NCBI GenBank assembly: GCA_947579605.1
Contig: OX388318.1
Location: 9,176,001-9,240,000 of the forward strand
Direction: 5' to 3'
DNA length: 64,000 bases
DNA from: Athripsodes cinereus
Lineage: Eukaryota > Arthropoda > Insecta > Trichoptera > Leptoceridae
Position 1 is the first letter of the stretch. Every line of letters begins with the position of its first letter. Positions 48,991 through 61,665 of the stretch are shown here, one piece after another. Under the pieces are notes generated by a model. It was not told the origin of the DNA. It did not search any database and saw only the letters and a list, made by a program, of their open reading frames with translations. The position numbers and the translations under genes are program-made.

Positions 48991-50394
48991 TTAAATATCT
49001 CTTATTAAATACTCTTGCTACCCCATTCCTATGAAAATCCTGATAGTGTGAAAAACAGGTATATGGTTGTCAAAAATATTTTCTACAAATTTTATCTATG
49101 AAAAACTTACGCTCGCAAATAAAGGATAGATTTTATTCTAGACATTTTTAAAGGTCCGGTGAATCTATAGAGAACCAAATTTTATTACTATTCTTTCATG
49201 ATTAGGGGTAATGAATGGATAAATTATTCACCTGTTTACATTATGTAGGTACATAAATACAATGAAGTATTATTAAAAAGATAGGAACATCTTTATTAAA
49301 ATTTATCTATATTCAAAGCGAGGGGACCATTTCGCTATCTTTTAAATAAATGAATTTTATATGTTAATCTCTCCAAGTAAGCTATAATAACATATATACA
49401 AAGTATCGTATGAACTGAGAAGGTATATCATGTGCGTTATAACAGTTCTGTTGATTGATGAACTCATTGTGTTATAACTTAATCTGGGTGTTTTTGTTAC
49501 TATTATTATTATTATGTAGATAGATATACTTAATACAAAAAGAGATAATGCATATTTTGATATAACAATCGTAAATTATTATGATGTGGAAAAGATTCAC
49601 TTGTGATTTTATCTCGATAAAAATGTATGAAAGCACGCCACTGATTTTGTTAATATGGGACACCCGAAAGTTTTTCGGATCGAAAAGTAAATTTCAGCCC
49701 GCTTACATGTCAATCTGAGGTCGTCCAATTCCTTTTTTACAAAATGTAACTTACTATTCAATATTGTTATGCACGTTACACATTTTTTTCATAAAACAAG
49801 TGAAGGCGAAGAAAACATTTAAAAATAAAGTAAAGGTACTTAATGTTTTTATCACTAGTAAACGAGTGGATGACTTTCAACATACAATAGAATAGAGTTT
49901 ACATTTTTTGATAGGTTTATCAATAGTCTACAGAATTCGTGATATTTATACATGTAGTATGTACATGCTAGTAAAGATTTCCATGATAGTCGATCGATAT
50001 ACTAATAAAGCTCAGGTCAGAAAATTCTGAAAATAGCGGGGAAGGCATTGAGTATGTAAGTTTTACCGAGGGCCCCGTTTTGAAAGTAACTTCACTGTGC
50101 TTGATAAAAATTAACAACAGTACCTAAGTAAAATAATAAGTTGTGGAATGCATTATTTCAAACAAATAATAATATTATAATTAAAACACACACGTTGGTG
50201 CTGTTGTACTGTATCGTGCGAAATCACACAGACATACATGTAGACAGAAGGTGAAATAAATCATAAAATAAACAATCATAACTATTAATATTAATTATAT
50301 CGCACTACATATTATTATTTAATTAACTCATACTGTGTAATACAAATAATACAGTAAATAATAATACATACATACATTATGATAATCATATATA
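48991..50394. other. AT-rich DNA, nothing identified
   Basis: No supported feature. Confidence 0.5.
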
Positions 50395-50451
50395 GCTGGT
50401 GTAATAATGCAACAATGTGTCAAAGAGAACTTGGAAAAAAAAGAGCTAATG
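50395..50451. repeat. Direct repeat, copy 1 of 2
   Basis: GCTGGTGTAATAATGCAACA, ATGTGTCA and AAAAAGAGCTAATG recur at 50686-50742. Confidence 0.65.
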
Positions 50452-50685
50452 TCTTGTTGTCATATTATTTTTGTTTTTAGATAAAAAAATTATGCAAAAT
50501 AAAAACACTATTTACTTTAATTGATTATATTATATTATATTATTGTTAGAAGCTTTTCGGACACGTTTAAATTAAAATGAACTTTCATAGGTTTCCTCTT
50601 GGAAAATTGAAAAGTTATTTGTGTTTCATTTATTTGCTATTATATTTTTTTGGTATAACTAAAAAAAATCATATATGTAGGTAAA

Positions 50686-50742
50686 GTTGGTGTAATGCAA
50701 CAATGTGTCAGGGAAGAATATTGAAAAATAAAGAGCTAGTGC
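50686..50742. repeat. Direct repeat, copy 2 of 2
   Basis: GTTGGTGTAATGCAACAATG, TGTCAGGGAAGAATATTG and AAAGAGCTAGTG match copy 1 at 291-nt spacing. There are no LTR-like TG and CA ends. Confidence 0.65.
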
Positions 50743-51330
50743 GCATTCGTAGATGAAAATTAATATTTAAAAATTGACAGATTGGTTTCTTGCGCCTCTT
50801 TCGAAGATGAAACAACCAACCTAGCTGATTTGTGCCATTTAAGCGACAACTTGTGTATGTTGATAATTATTATAAGCAAAGAAGAATAACTCTTTTCACC
50901 AAAAACAAAACGTAAAACAGTCTTTTCTTTTTAGGTACAGTGGGTTAGTAGTATTTTTAAAATAAATGACAGTGTCATTCTAGGGGAGAAATAGATATTC
51001 TAATAATTCAGAACTAAAAATTATATTCTTACCGCGTCTAAATTGAACGTGTAAAAGAATTTAATGAATTGGCCATCCGTAGGACCTTTATTTTTGTTAA
51101 GTTTCTGACTATTTTTGTTAAAATTAAAATGAATATGTTCGTGGGAACTTGTAAAAACAAACATAAAGCTACTTATTTAAATACCTACCATGTATTCATT
51201 TTCATCACATACTCTGCGTTTTCTGTTATGAAAATACTTCAGTTTGAGGTTGATGTGGTTTAAAACAATGTTGTATAACATCATTCACATAGAGTCGTAC
51301 TATTATGATTTTGTACTATGTAATGAAGTA

Positions 51331-51361
51331 ATATGTATGTATGTATGTTTGTATGTATGTG
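51331..51361. repeat. (ATGT)n microsatellite
   Basis: Repeated ATGT/GTAT units with one TTTG interruption. Confidence 0.8.
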
Positions 51362-51592
51362 TACGTGTTGAACGAATCAGCTGTTTGTATCTGTAACAGC
51401 AACAGTGCTAAATATCGTGTTGAGTATGGGTGGTATAAAATGAAACGGTTTCATAGAAAAATAATAGAATTGAAATGCATTATTATTATTATTTGTTTAA
51501 TATTATTCATGATTGCGTTTAGTTAATTAATCAAAAATACGAGTTCTATAATTCAATAACCCATGATGTTCTTGAAGAGTTAAACTACTAAT

Positions 51593-51700
51593 GGCCGGTT
51601 TCAATAACCTATCTATCCGTGACTGTTGATTGAAATCTATTGTATAAAATCAACAGATTTCAGTCGACAGTAGTGGATAAATAGATAATTAAAACCAGAC
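51593..51700. mobile_element. Foldback MITE, about 108 bp
   Basis: GGCCGGTTTCAATAACCTAT and CTATCCGTGACTGTTGAT on the left pair with GGATAAATAGATAATTAAAA and CCAGAC on the right; the arms are about 48 nt. ACTGTTGATTGAAATCTATT faces ACAGATTTCAGTCGACAGTA around a short AT loop. It is non-coding. Confidence 0.65.
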
Positions 51701-51717
51701 ACATAAGGTATTACAAT

Positions 51718-51860
51718 ACCATCACGGTATCTCCGACAAATGAATGAGGTAGTTAGTGAACTACTGCATGTCATAAATATGCAGATGTTCTTCTCTGTGT
51801 CTTATAAAAAAAAACTTCTGAATAGGTGATAAAACTCATCGCTAATTTAAATATTTCAAA
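51718..51860 (-). mobile_element. R1 repeat copy, diverged
   Basis: ATACCATCACGGTATCTCCG, TGAGGTAGTTAGTGAACTAC, TGCATGTCATAAATATGCAG and CTCATCGCTAATTTAAATAT follow the R1 order. It starts about 18 nt after the MITE at 51593. Confidence 0.6.
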
Positions 51861-52106
51861 TTTGTAAATACTTCTCATTCATGATACTTTGAAAATAAAA
51901 CAGGTATTCTAAAACAAGGACATTTTAAAACTTGCAGAAAATAATGAAAAACCTTTTAATAGAAAGACCTATTCAAATAGCGAAAGACCGTTTTGAAATC
52001 TTTAGTTGAAAGGAAAAAATATCTCAGTATCCATTCCCTATCCCCCCCCCCTTCCTTCTTCCTCAATTCATAGATCCTTGAACGTATTGGGTGTGTACGT
52101 TAAATT

Positions 52107-52309
52107 AAGCGAAATAAATAAATGAATGTGTTATTCTACTATTTGTTTATTTGACGAGAGAGACGTCTTTCATCTTGATAGGACAATGCCAATCTTGTTA
52201 GGACAAAGTCAAAGTCATGTGATTGACAATGTCCTAACAAGACGAAAGACGTCTCTCTCGTCAAATAAATAAATAGTACAATAAAACATTTGTTTTATTT
52301 ATTTCGCTT
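52107..52309. mobile_element. Long foldback MITE with 87-nt arms
   Basis: Arms at 52107-52193 and 52225-52309 are near-perfect complements. They start AAGCGAAATAAATA and share TTTGACGAGAGAGACGTCTT, and TAGGACA near the loop. The spacer is about 30 nt. A broken relative lies at 12170. No duplication was identified and there is no coding frame. Confidence 0.75.
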
Positions 52310-54149
52310 TGGAATTGTTCGACCTAAACACCGACAAAGTGAATAAGTTTAATTAAGTATTTTTTAATAGGTATGTATTACAATTTGGTATTCTAAAACT
52401 ATTCAAATAGTGCTAAATAAAATAATGTAACCACGAAAATAATAAATTATATTAAAGCGTTTAATTACTGTAAAGTGTAACTTACAATATTAATTAAACC
52501 ATCGCTTCATCTAACTGTACTATTGAGGTGTAAATAATATAATGTAAGTTAATTGTTTTGATAAAATATGTTTATTGTTGTTGTACTATAATGCCAAAAT
52601 AAACATTGCACACTCTTTATTCTGATGTTTATCAGAAGTTCTCGGCTTTGTATATTACAGTTTATCGTTTTTAATAATGTAAAAGCTATTTTATTTTTAA
52701 GTGTGGTGCCTTAAACATAGGTTGGCTTAGGTAGTGATCGTATTTTCAAGTATTTTTATAGATCATTTTATCAAAAAATGTATGCCTGAAAAATGACAAA
52801 AACAATTGCTTGACAGCACTGGCATAGTAGTAATGACAGATTAGAGAGAGTTGAAATATAAATAAACTGTCACCTAAACGGATAATATTTTTCCACAAAA
52901 CGGCGCATCATAAATAAGTTATTATTATTATTATAAATAGGAGTCCTTGGACTCCTGAAATATCCGACAAATTAAGTTATTTCAACATTGTATGACAACA
53001 CATTTATATACATATTCTCGACAGAATTTTTTCGAAGATTTTGAGTAAAATGTCGTTAATTTGTAATATGGAGTCATATTTCTATTACTGTTAACAGTTG
53101 AGACATTTTTATAAAAAAAGTTGCAAAAACATTGCAAGTCAAAAATAGTAGTTTATATTTGTCTATTATGTTTACATCGGAACTTTATTTAAAAAAAATT
53201 ATAATATATTAATTTTAGATATTGGAATTAAAAATAAAAATAACATATATATAATATATAAAATATAATTATATAAATAATGTTAAAAAAATTAATAAAA
53301 TATACTGCATACATAACAAAATAACTACTTTATTAAAATGAGTTAAATGCAATGAAATGAAACACAGAGAATTATTTTTCAATTCTCTGCAAAATTCTAT
53401 TAAATGAAATTCCAAAAAAATCTTATATTATTAAATTTTATTATCATAATACGGTTTCAGTGTTCATTGCTAGGTAAAAACGAATATGGAAACGAACATA
53501 CGAACGGACTCAAATAAGTCTTTTTTTTAAGACGGGATTATGGGCAGTTTAATTGGTGTTAATTAGGCATTATAGGATGCGGCATTATAATATAATATTT
53601 ATTCGGAAAAGGTCTACATCCATTCTGTAAGTGTGCGATTGTTGTCTGCCTATAAAATGCGTATAAAATGTAGAACAGTAGACGGTATTAGGCATAGATA
53701 ACTGATAACTGTTCTAACTCTGAGTACTGTATTTTTCTTTTATTCTTGTGCATTCCCGCAATAGTCTAATTCGCATTCAAATACTCTTTTAAACAAAAAC
53801 AGATATTATATAAGTAGAGTAATATTTAACATAAAGTGTTTCAAAATGTTCGAATCATTCATTTCATAAAAGTACAATAATGCGTTGGATCGATCAATTC
53901 ATGCAGTCTATGATACCGTTATTTAAGGATGCGGTGCACCTAGCTGAGAATAGAAGAGGATAGGGTGAGGTTTTCCACGAAGGTTTATCCAGAAATCCTG
54001 ACCTCAAAAACTTGGAAAACGATTAAAAAAAAAGTAAGATGGAGGCCATTTTATCATTCATTTGCCTTCTAATGCTTCTGTGAACCTTTTTTATTCAGAG
54101 CGATATTATTTTATCTCAATTAAACTAATTATTTAGTGACATTTTCTTA
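52310..54149. other. AT-rich DNA, nothing certain
   Basis: A GC-richer stretch near 53930-54010 reads LAENRR in one frame and may be a last trace of a LINE C-terminus, but it is too short to call. Confidence 0.4.
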
Positions 54150-54187
54150 CACTCTGATAACGTTGTCAAAGGAACGGTGTGTAATGA
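54150..54187 (-). mobile_element. Short relic of the 61030 LINE family
   Basis: CACTCTGATAACGTTGTCA and AGGAACGGTGTGTA match GCGCTCTGATATCGTTGTCA and AGGAACGATGTATT at 61151-61185. Only about 38 nt are recognisable. Confidence 0.45.
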
Positions 54188-54754
54188 AATTAATAATAGC
54201 TGTATGAAACAACACATGATATGAAATTATGAAATATATTGACATACTTATTATATGTAGGTACTGTAACTCACTGTGTAGCTCCAGAATATTATTAAGT
54301 AAGAATTCTTATATTCGTGTATAAGTAAGTATTCCATAAAATCGCTAAACCAGAATAATTTGTAAAAGAAAATAAGTATGAACAAAAGAATAACAAATTT
54401 CTGTAAGTTGAAATAATGACCATAAACAAAAATAAAAAAGGCACTAGTATATCCAGCGACAACTTTTTTGAAACTCGAGCGCATTCGACATTTGAATTTC
54501 CTATTTCAAATTAAATTATTACAAAGTTAGATTAAAGTGTCTTTTCTCATTTTATTTCAAATTCAGACTTTCTTTTCACAATGAAGAATTCTTAATAACA
54601 TTATTCTGTGCCATAAAAATGATACAAGTTGATATTTAAATTACTTTGAAGAACTTTTTATACACTATAATGATGATATCAAAACTAATATAGTAACATA
54701 AGCATTTAACCTTTAATTTTCTCTTTTGCTTTAATCACAGTATATAATTGATGA

Positions 54755-54850
54755 AAGACGACCGGTGTGGCGCAAAGATAACGCTCTTGCCTTTGAGTCA
54801 CGAGTTCCCGGGCTCTTACTCCGGCCAGGGTAAAATGAGAATTGACGGTG
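54755..54850 (+). mobile_element. tRNA-derived SINE, same family as 24705
   Basis: GGTGTGGCGCAAAGATAACG, CTCTTGCCTTTGAGTCACGA, TTCCCGGGCTCTTACTCC and GGCCAGGGTAAAATGAGAAT match the order of 24705. The B box is changed (GGCTCTTACTCC). Confidence 0.65.
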
Positions 54851-56814
54851 CGGTGGTGGCTGTCAAAGTAAGGAGATAAACATGTTGTTATCAAAATATG
54901 ACATTTGAACTCCAAAACATTTTGTAGCTTATACATTCATTTAATATATTTTGTGCTACATTTTAATTAATTATTATGTCCGTTTATTTTATATACTATA
55001 TAACTAATACATGTATGTGACATGACCATCAATTGAAAATAAATATATAGGTATGTGTAAAGTAATGCATTAGGTGTAATGTATATCTATGGCACACTTA
55101 ATACAAATACTTCATTTCGAATTTGAATTACAATTTTATTCCACTAAACCTTTTGTACTAATTTGCACCTTTCAGGTAAATGTTCTAAACCTTATCATTT
55201 GTAAATTTCAAATGAAATTCTAAATCTAATCTCATTTCATCATAAAAGAACGTTCTATGCAAACCGTTGTATTTTATTACTAGTGTCCATTTACTCGCTT
55301 TCACTAAGGAAATGATCATCAAATTGGCAAATAAACACTTACAGGGTTATGATAACATTTGGTCGACATTATAAAAAAAAACTGGCAACAAAATTTATTA
55401 TACAATTTTATCCACGTACTGTCGTGAACTGATTCAAAATCTTGGTGATTTATTTTGATTTATTTTTGTGTTGTATTTTGTATCTTGTTTTAAGTAATAG
55501 CTAATGTGATTTTTCTATTCAAACACAAATTCTGTAAATAATAATAATTAAAATCTTAATAACACAAAAATTATACATCCAAAAAACATAAAACAACATA
55601 TCAAGATAAAACCATACTGTATTTCTACCTTGAGAGATAGATCAATTATTGATAGGTATATATTCAATGATTTGATATATCAATTTCCATGCAAATCTGG
55701 TCAATATGTCTAATAGAAGGAAGGTCGTATAGAGTTATTCTGTCTTGTTTAATTACGGTGTCTTTAAAGTACATAAAAATATACAAACAGACACAACATT
55801 TATTTAAGTTTTTGTAAGGATTCAAACCATAGAATAAAATGTATAATATCGGAGTTGCCAGATAGAAAAATTATTCTGAAATCGAATTATAATGATTTGT
55901 AATAAGCAAGCAGGCACCCACTATATACCTACAATAGTACCAACACGCGGCATTCACACAAATGGATATTCTACAACACAATTTCAAGACACAGCGAAAA
56001 TCTTCTTTTTCCAATTTAAAAACAAATTGCAACTGCTATAGAAGTGTGATAGAGATGGAATGAACAGTGATTTTCAAACATCACAGAGCGACTTAACAAC
56101 ATTTTGAATTAGGAATTTTTGAAAAAGAGTAAATATTCCATTATTTTCTTTGAGTTTTATGTTCTCTAAAAGTCAAATTTTCGTATAAAAAAAAACACAA
56201 AAAAAGTTATTTGATATTTAAAATTTATCAATGAGAAATACCTATATAATTTATGCAAATCATTCAAAATCTTTTAATATGTTTATGGCACAAAAAGGAC
56301 GAACTTCATACTTCATGCCCATTACATTCAGTTCCATTTACCGATTATTCCAAGAAATCTCCAAATTTTATATATTTACGAACCGTTTTTTATGACAAAC
56401 CATTCCAATATACAAATATGTTTATCAATGAATATTTGCACTATAATTTAAATATGTTTTTAACAACAATATTATAGAACAAAACTTTGAAAATATTTAC
56501 TTTACGTCGTCATATGAAAATATAACACTGTTTTTAAATAGTGACTAGACATTCGTTAAAAAGTGATTTGTATAAAATGAAAAGTAACAGTGTTTTGTTA
56601 TTTCCACGTTAAATCGCAACGATAAAGAAAATAAAAGTAATCAAATAACAAATGGACTCAACTAGTAATACAGGATTATTTTTATTATTATTATTATGCG
56701 TGCAAGTGCAGAAATAAATTATCATTTTATACGATATTCCTATGGGTAACAGAATATAAGTAGGTATGTATTATAATATTCATATTCATGTCGTGGGTTG
56801 AACGGAACAGTAAA
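54851..56814. other. AT-rich DNA, nothing identified
   Basis: A 74-codon frame at 56253 is unsupported. Confidence 0.5.
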
Positions 56815-56927
56815 ACTATTCTCAAAGTCCTAGGATTTTCGTAAGTAACATTCACACTATTCTCAAAGTCCTAGGATTTTCGTAAGTAATAGTAGGTAAC
56901 TTTTTTCTCAAAGTACTAGGATCTTTC
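56815..56927. repeat. Minisatellite, three units of 41-45 nt
   Basis: Two units share ACTATTCTCAAAGTCCTAGG and ATTTTCGTAAGTAA almost exactly. A third unit has TTCTCAAAGTACTAGGATC. Confidence 0.8.
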
Positions 56928-57007
56928 AATTAAACAATGCGCTAGTTTATTCTTATTTAGAGCCGTCCGCATGCTACTCTTATTATGCAAGATGTCTTGA
57001 TGGTATA

Positions 57008-57272
57008 GTAATAATACTATACTATACCATCATGGCACATTCCACACATGGGATGGCCAGCAGAACAGCTGCATGTAACAAACATGCAAGCTGTCCTCTC
57101 CATGCCAATATAAAACAAAGACATTCAAGATAGGTAGCAAACCTCATCGCTGAATTTAAGATGTAAGATGTTTTAATTTTTTCGAAGACCTGCCTTTTAC
57201 GGGACACTCGAAAACTTACGAAGAAGAGTGGGAGACCAATTCTTTACTTGGTGTTCCACGGGATTGTAATAA
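57008..57272 (-). mobile_element. R1 repeat, longest copy in the window
   Basis: A (TATAC)n edge and ACCATCATGGCACATTCCAC run through GGCCAGCAGAACAGCTGCAT, AAGACATTCAAGATAGGTAG, CCTCATCGCTGAATTTAAGA, GACCTGCCTTTTACGGGACA, CTCGAAAACTTACGAAGAAG and a GGTGTTCCACGGGATTGTA end. The CCTTTTACGGGACA and CTACCCC-type blocks read on the minus strand resemble 3' UTRs common in lepidopteran non-LTR elements; that comparison is from memory. Confidence 0.8.
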
Positions 57273-57771
57273 GAACTTGGTAATAGAAATATTATTTTCC
57301 AACATAAACCAAAATTCGAATACAACTTCAAATATGTTGGTTATAATAACTTTTATTTATAGAAAACTCATTAGAAGATTGCTATAAAAACCTTTACACT
57401 ATTCTACGCTTCCCTTAAGAACACAGAATAATGTAAACGAGCCGCCTCTATTTAGAAAGAGTTTAAATGAAGAAGACTTGAAATAGGTTCTAGCTTACAA
57501 TCTGATAATTACGATTACTTTAAGAAACAATATATTATGAATCACCATTATCCTGGTTGTCTGTAACAGTGTGAACTAAAAAAACAAATCTGCAAATAAA
57601 TCAGCACAAAAGCGTTTTCAAGTAGTCAGCTGTTTGAACGAAATTCGGATTTTCTCAATTGATCTACCGCACCCACGTAATTTCTTTTGAATTGATGTAG
57701 AAACGTAATATTATTTATCATACAATATAATAATAATAATGTATTTTATTCATGTATCGCTGCTTGGTCAT

Positions 57772-57860
57772 TGTGGTTGAGTGGTGAGTAATAGAACCAG
57801 TCAACGAGGGGTCCAACGTTCGTATCCTAGTTGGAGTGTGAAATATGTCGAATAAATATT
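57772..57860 (+). mobile_element. tRNA-like SINE head
   Basis: TGTGGTTGAGTGGTGAGTAA, CAACGAGGGGTCCAACGTTC and GTATCCTAGTTGGAGTG have A- and B-box-like spacing (AACGTTCGTATCC). No second copy was seen in this window. Confidence 0.45.
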
Positions 57861-59261
57861 TTATACATAATTTATTTAAATTTATTCACGTTCATTAACA
57901 GCGATTCGATGGTTGCTTAAAAATGTAATATTTAATTATACATGGTTATTTATTCATTTTAAATTAATGTTTAAATATTATTTTTATGGTTTTATTATGG
58001 AAGAATTTTGGTAAATATTTTTTTGTGTATTTTTTTCATTCATGCCAATATCGATTCAAAGAAGGAAAATAAAACCGACCAATAAAGTTTGTGAAATAAA
58101 ACAAGGACTAATTTCATGTATTTGTTTTTTTCTTTCTATATTTGTGAGAATGCTAGGACATTCCGGGCTCGATTAATGGTGCGGGCTTATTCTGTCTTTA
58201 CAAAATAAGCATATCGTTTTTGTACTCGTAAAATTTTTGGGAATACATTTGAATTTGTTGAAAATACATTTTTTTTTTAATAATTAGAAAGGGCAACTAA
58301 GTTGCTTTTAGTGAAGCAATTCTGTATTCTTGTATCACAAATAAGTTATTAAAAATTAAACGGTATTTATTTTATTTATTGGTAAAAGCACATTTTATTT
58401 ATAGGTTTATGTACAGTTTTAGAATTTTGAACTGAATTTAATTAAAAAATGATAATTTAATACTGCACGTTCACTACAATAATTCAAATCCAAATAGATC
58501 GACTCCACAATGTTCCAAACTCTTGATATCTACACTGTCAATACATTATCTCCTAATAAAATATTAATTATCCAATAGCTAAAATTTATTTCATTCAACC
58601 TTTTACCGCAGACAATTAATAAATAATCTATTTTGCTACCATGATCAATGCAAAAATACTATAATATAATGCTGGGTAGCTACCCACGCCACCATATTGC
58701 AAACGATAAATAATAATGCCGTAGTAGAGAACGATTCAGAACAACAACAACAAAATAACAACGATTTGCGCGGGAATTTTCAATTTTAACTCGTAGAGAA
58801 CATACCTACTGCATGATTCGATAATAATAATTTTATATTGTGTTGTCTATGGGTACATATGTAGGTGTTTACCTACATATTTTATCTATGGTTAATATCC
58901 TAATAATCTAATCGGATTAGCAAAGATCAGCTTCTGAAAAGAGATTATTTCTATATTTTCAACACAAAGATCACAAATAGGATTGTGTGCCCACATAAAT
59001 ATGGTGAAATGCATTTTCTCCATATTTTATTGAACTTCATACAAACATACTCCTTCCCTTTATAGGATTAATTCTAGTTGTTAGTACTTCTTCTCGAGAT
59101 CCCTATTAATATTGATGCTTCCAGAACTCTAACCACTGTATACCGAATCTTTCAATACACATTTGACTATAGAATTGGTTTATGATATAATAAAGATGTT
59201 AAAATACATTTTTATAAACTAATAAATTAACATTTTTTTGTTATAAACCCAAATACAACTT
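57861..59261. other. AT-rich DNA with motif words only
   Basis: Only the E2F/kappaB-like words at 58765 were noted. Confidence 0.45.
58765..58781 (+). promoter_or_regulatory. Overlapping E2F-like and kappaB-like words
   Basis: TTTGCGCGGGAA (E2F-like) overlaps GGGAATTTTC, which fits the GGGRNYYYYC consensus for NF-kappaB/Rel factors. No gene is seen nearby, so chance is the leading explanation. Confidence 0.15.
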
Positions 59262-59386
59262 TATACACCTTTCATAGTAAGCTGAAAGCTTGTGCCGTGA
59301 AAGAGGAGTTTGCCGGCATCTGGGATTGAACCGTGCACCTCTTTTGTATGTGGCTGTGACTCCTCCACGCTACCGACGAACTCAAT
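59262..59386 (-). mobile_element. tRNA-derived SINE, same family as 9550
   Basis: CACCTTTCATAGTAAGCTGA, AAGCTTGTGCCGTGAAAG, GAGTTTGCCGGCATCTGGGA, TTGAACCGTGCACC and CTACCGACGAACTC follow the 9550 copy in order and orientation. The B box is slightly mutated. Confidence 0.75.
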
Positions 59387-61029
59387 AAATTTTGAATAAA
59401 ACAAAACTTTTCGTTAAATGGATCCAAAGCATGTATCTAATAACTCATAGAATTACCAATGTTGACCATAGAAATTGTAACGGATTTTTTTGATTAAACA
59501 CAAAGATTAGATTATATTCTCATAGGGAGGTATAGGTTTCGAGTAAATAGTTATGTATACTCACGATAGTAATTTAATCAAGGTGTTAATTATTAATTAC
59601 ATTTTGATTACTATCCATTGTAGAGCAGTCAAGATGTCCATCACATATCAAATAAATTAAATTACTTTGCTAGGGAATTCGTTCTCGTTTCTTATAGAAC
59701 TTGCTTATTCCTTGTGAACGTCAGTACAAAGAAGATTTCTCTTTATATATTTTTATCTACTTACTGTGAATACTTTCTGGACTGCCTGATATTTATCTGT
59801 GATAGGAATTCATTTATAAAATCCGTTCCAAATGAAATTTTAAATTCTTTCAATAAGAATAAAATCTATTTTCTTGATACCTAGAAATAGTAAAATTCCA
59901 AAACTACATTTTTATTAAAATAATCTGCAAATCAAAAGACGTTTTGTATATTACACATGCAACGTGTATATATCAATTATACAAGATTGAATAATTCACT
60001 GTATGCAAGTATTCAAATGCAGGTAATTCAAACAATTTAGAGAGTCAGAAAACTATTTGCATAAAGTAATTAATTCTATGTGATTTCGGAATAACATTCT
60101 CACTAGGATCTGTATAATGATATAGTGGGTACCAACACATATTAACATGTATATAATAATGTGTGTATGTGGTGTCTACTCACACATGTTCACCAGTGCA
60201 TTTCATCCAAATTCCATTTTCAAACCTTAGCCGCAATAAACGTTCCATATTCAAACATTCCTGGCCATCCGATTATAAATCACACAAAATTACTCGCTTT
60301 GTGGATAGAAGTGGAACTACTTTTAATGTTTTTTAAAACCGATTTGTTGTTTTTGCATAGAAAAATTTTGAACATTTTTGCATAACTAATAGGTAAACGC
60401 AGCTTTTTTGTAACAAATGTGTGCACTTACTCAGTATCTTGCATTTCCATTCCAAAGTGTTTTCTCGTTATGATTTGAAATATAATGTTACCAATTAATA
60501 AACCGATTGTATGTATAAAATTGTCTCATGAAATTTATAATAAATGTGCATTTATTTAACTTTACGATAAATACAGATTCGCCAGATTTCTTGAAAGCTG
60601 GTTCGTCATTAATACAATCTATGAAAGTTCTAAAACATCTTTGTTATGGTTTCAGCAGTAAGAACCAACACTAAATTGCAGTCATTTCGTTACTTATTGT
60701 TTCATTTCTCTCTAATATTTATTTACTGTGGCGTTTTGCCCCTCCAAGATAAATTTGTCGTACTATAGTGAGAATATTGTTTTGCATTTAGGTAGGTAGG
60801 TATATGTGTGAATATGGTTGTACAGAGTAGGTACTTAAATAGTTGGTAGTTCAGTAAAGTATTACGGTTTAGTATGTGTATCTCTACATAGGTATCCGCT
60901 TCCTATCTTGAGATGTTTCTATTATTATTTGTATGAGTCACGACTATTCAAATTAAGAATGTCGGATGGTTCTATATTTGAATTTCCTGATGTATTGTTA
61001 TTTTGTGGCCATCGAAAATTGTAGTTTTA
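59387..61029. other. AT-rich DNA, nothing identified
   Basis: No supported feature before the LINE tail at 61030. Confidence 0.5.
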
Positions 61030-61462
61030 TTCATCATCATCATCATCATCGCCCTCAACGCTCCTCTCGGGAGCACAAGGCAGAAACCAGCCTCCTCCAT
61101 TCAGAGCGTCTCTGTGCCAATTGCGTCATCTCTTTCCACGACATTCCTTGCGCTCTGATATCGTTGTCATAGGAACGATGTATTGTGAAAGAGGGACGCC
61201 CGGGCCGACGCAACTCTTGCGGACGGAAGAACAGTGCTCTTTTTGGCCAACTATCATTAGGCATTCTCAAAACATGTCCCAGCCAGGACCATCGTCTCTC
61301 CTGTATTACAGAGATTACAGGTCTCTGCTGGGTGCGCCGGCGCACAGCATCATTTGTAACATGTTCATACCATTTGACATCCAAAATCCTTCTAAGACAC
61401 TTGTTTTCAAAGCTTAGTATCTTCCGCTCTTGAGCCTTGGTTAAGTGCCAAGACTCACAGTT
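61030..61462 (-). pseudogene. Non-LTR retrotransposon RT C-terminus, 5'-truncated
   Basis: On the minus strand from 61461 the frame reads CESWHLTKAQERKILSFENK, CLRRILDVKWYEHVTND, RRRTQQRP, RWSWLGHVLRMPND, RRPGRPSFT and MTQLAQRRSEWRRLVSALCS. It stops at about 61055. The tail is (GATGAT)n at 61032-61050. CESWxLTxAQERKIxxFENKCLRRIL is a strong signature of the region after the RT domain. The frame is uninterrupted. Relics of the same family lie at 2078, 14800, 22430 and 54150. Confidence 0.9.
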
Positions 61463-61628
61463 TTATTCACTGAGCTATTAATTTTATTAATAGTTCAGTG
61501 AATAGTTCCGGGTTAGTTGGAAGACATCGCATTTTAGCGATAAACTCGCCCTCTGTACATTGAATCTATAATTGTTATTTTTATGCCACTATTTCATTAT
61601 GTAATATTGTAACCAATGTGCAGTGAAG

Positions 61629-61665
61629 AATAAAATAAAATAAATAAATAAATAAATAAAATTAT
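61629..61665. repeat. (AAAT)n microsatellite
   Basis: AAATAAAAT units followed by six AAAT units. Confidence 0.8.

Noticed and set aside
53935..54000. Possible LINE C-terminal trace (LAENRR)
   Set aside because: Only about six residues match before a stop; cannot be separated from chance.
61121..61433. 98- and 82-codon + strand frames
   Set aside because: Antisense shadows of the LINE fragment at 61030-61462.
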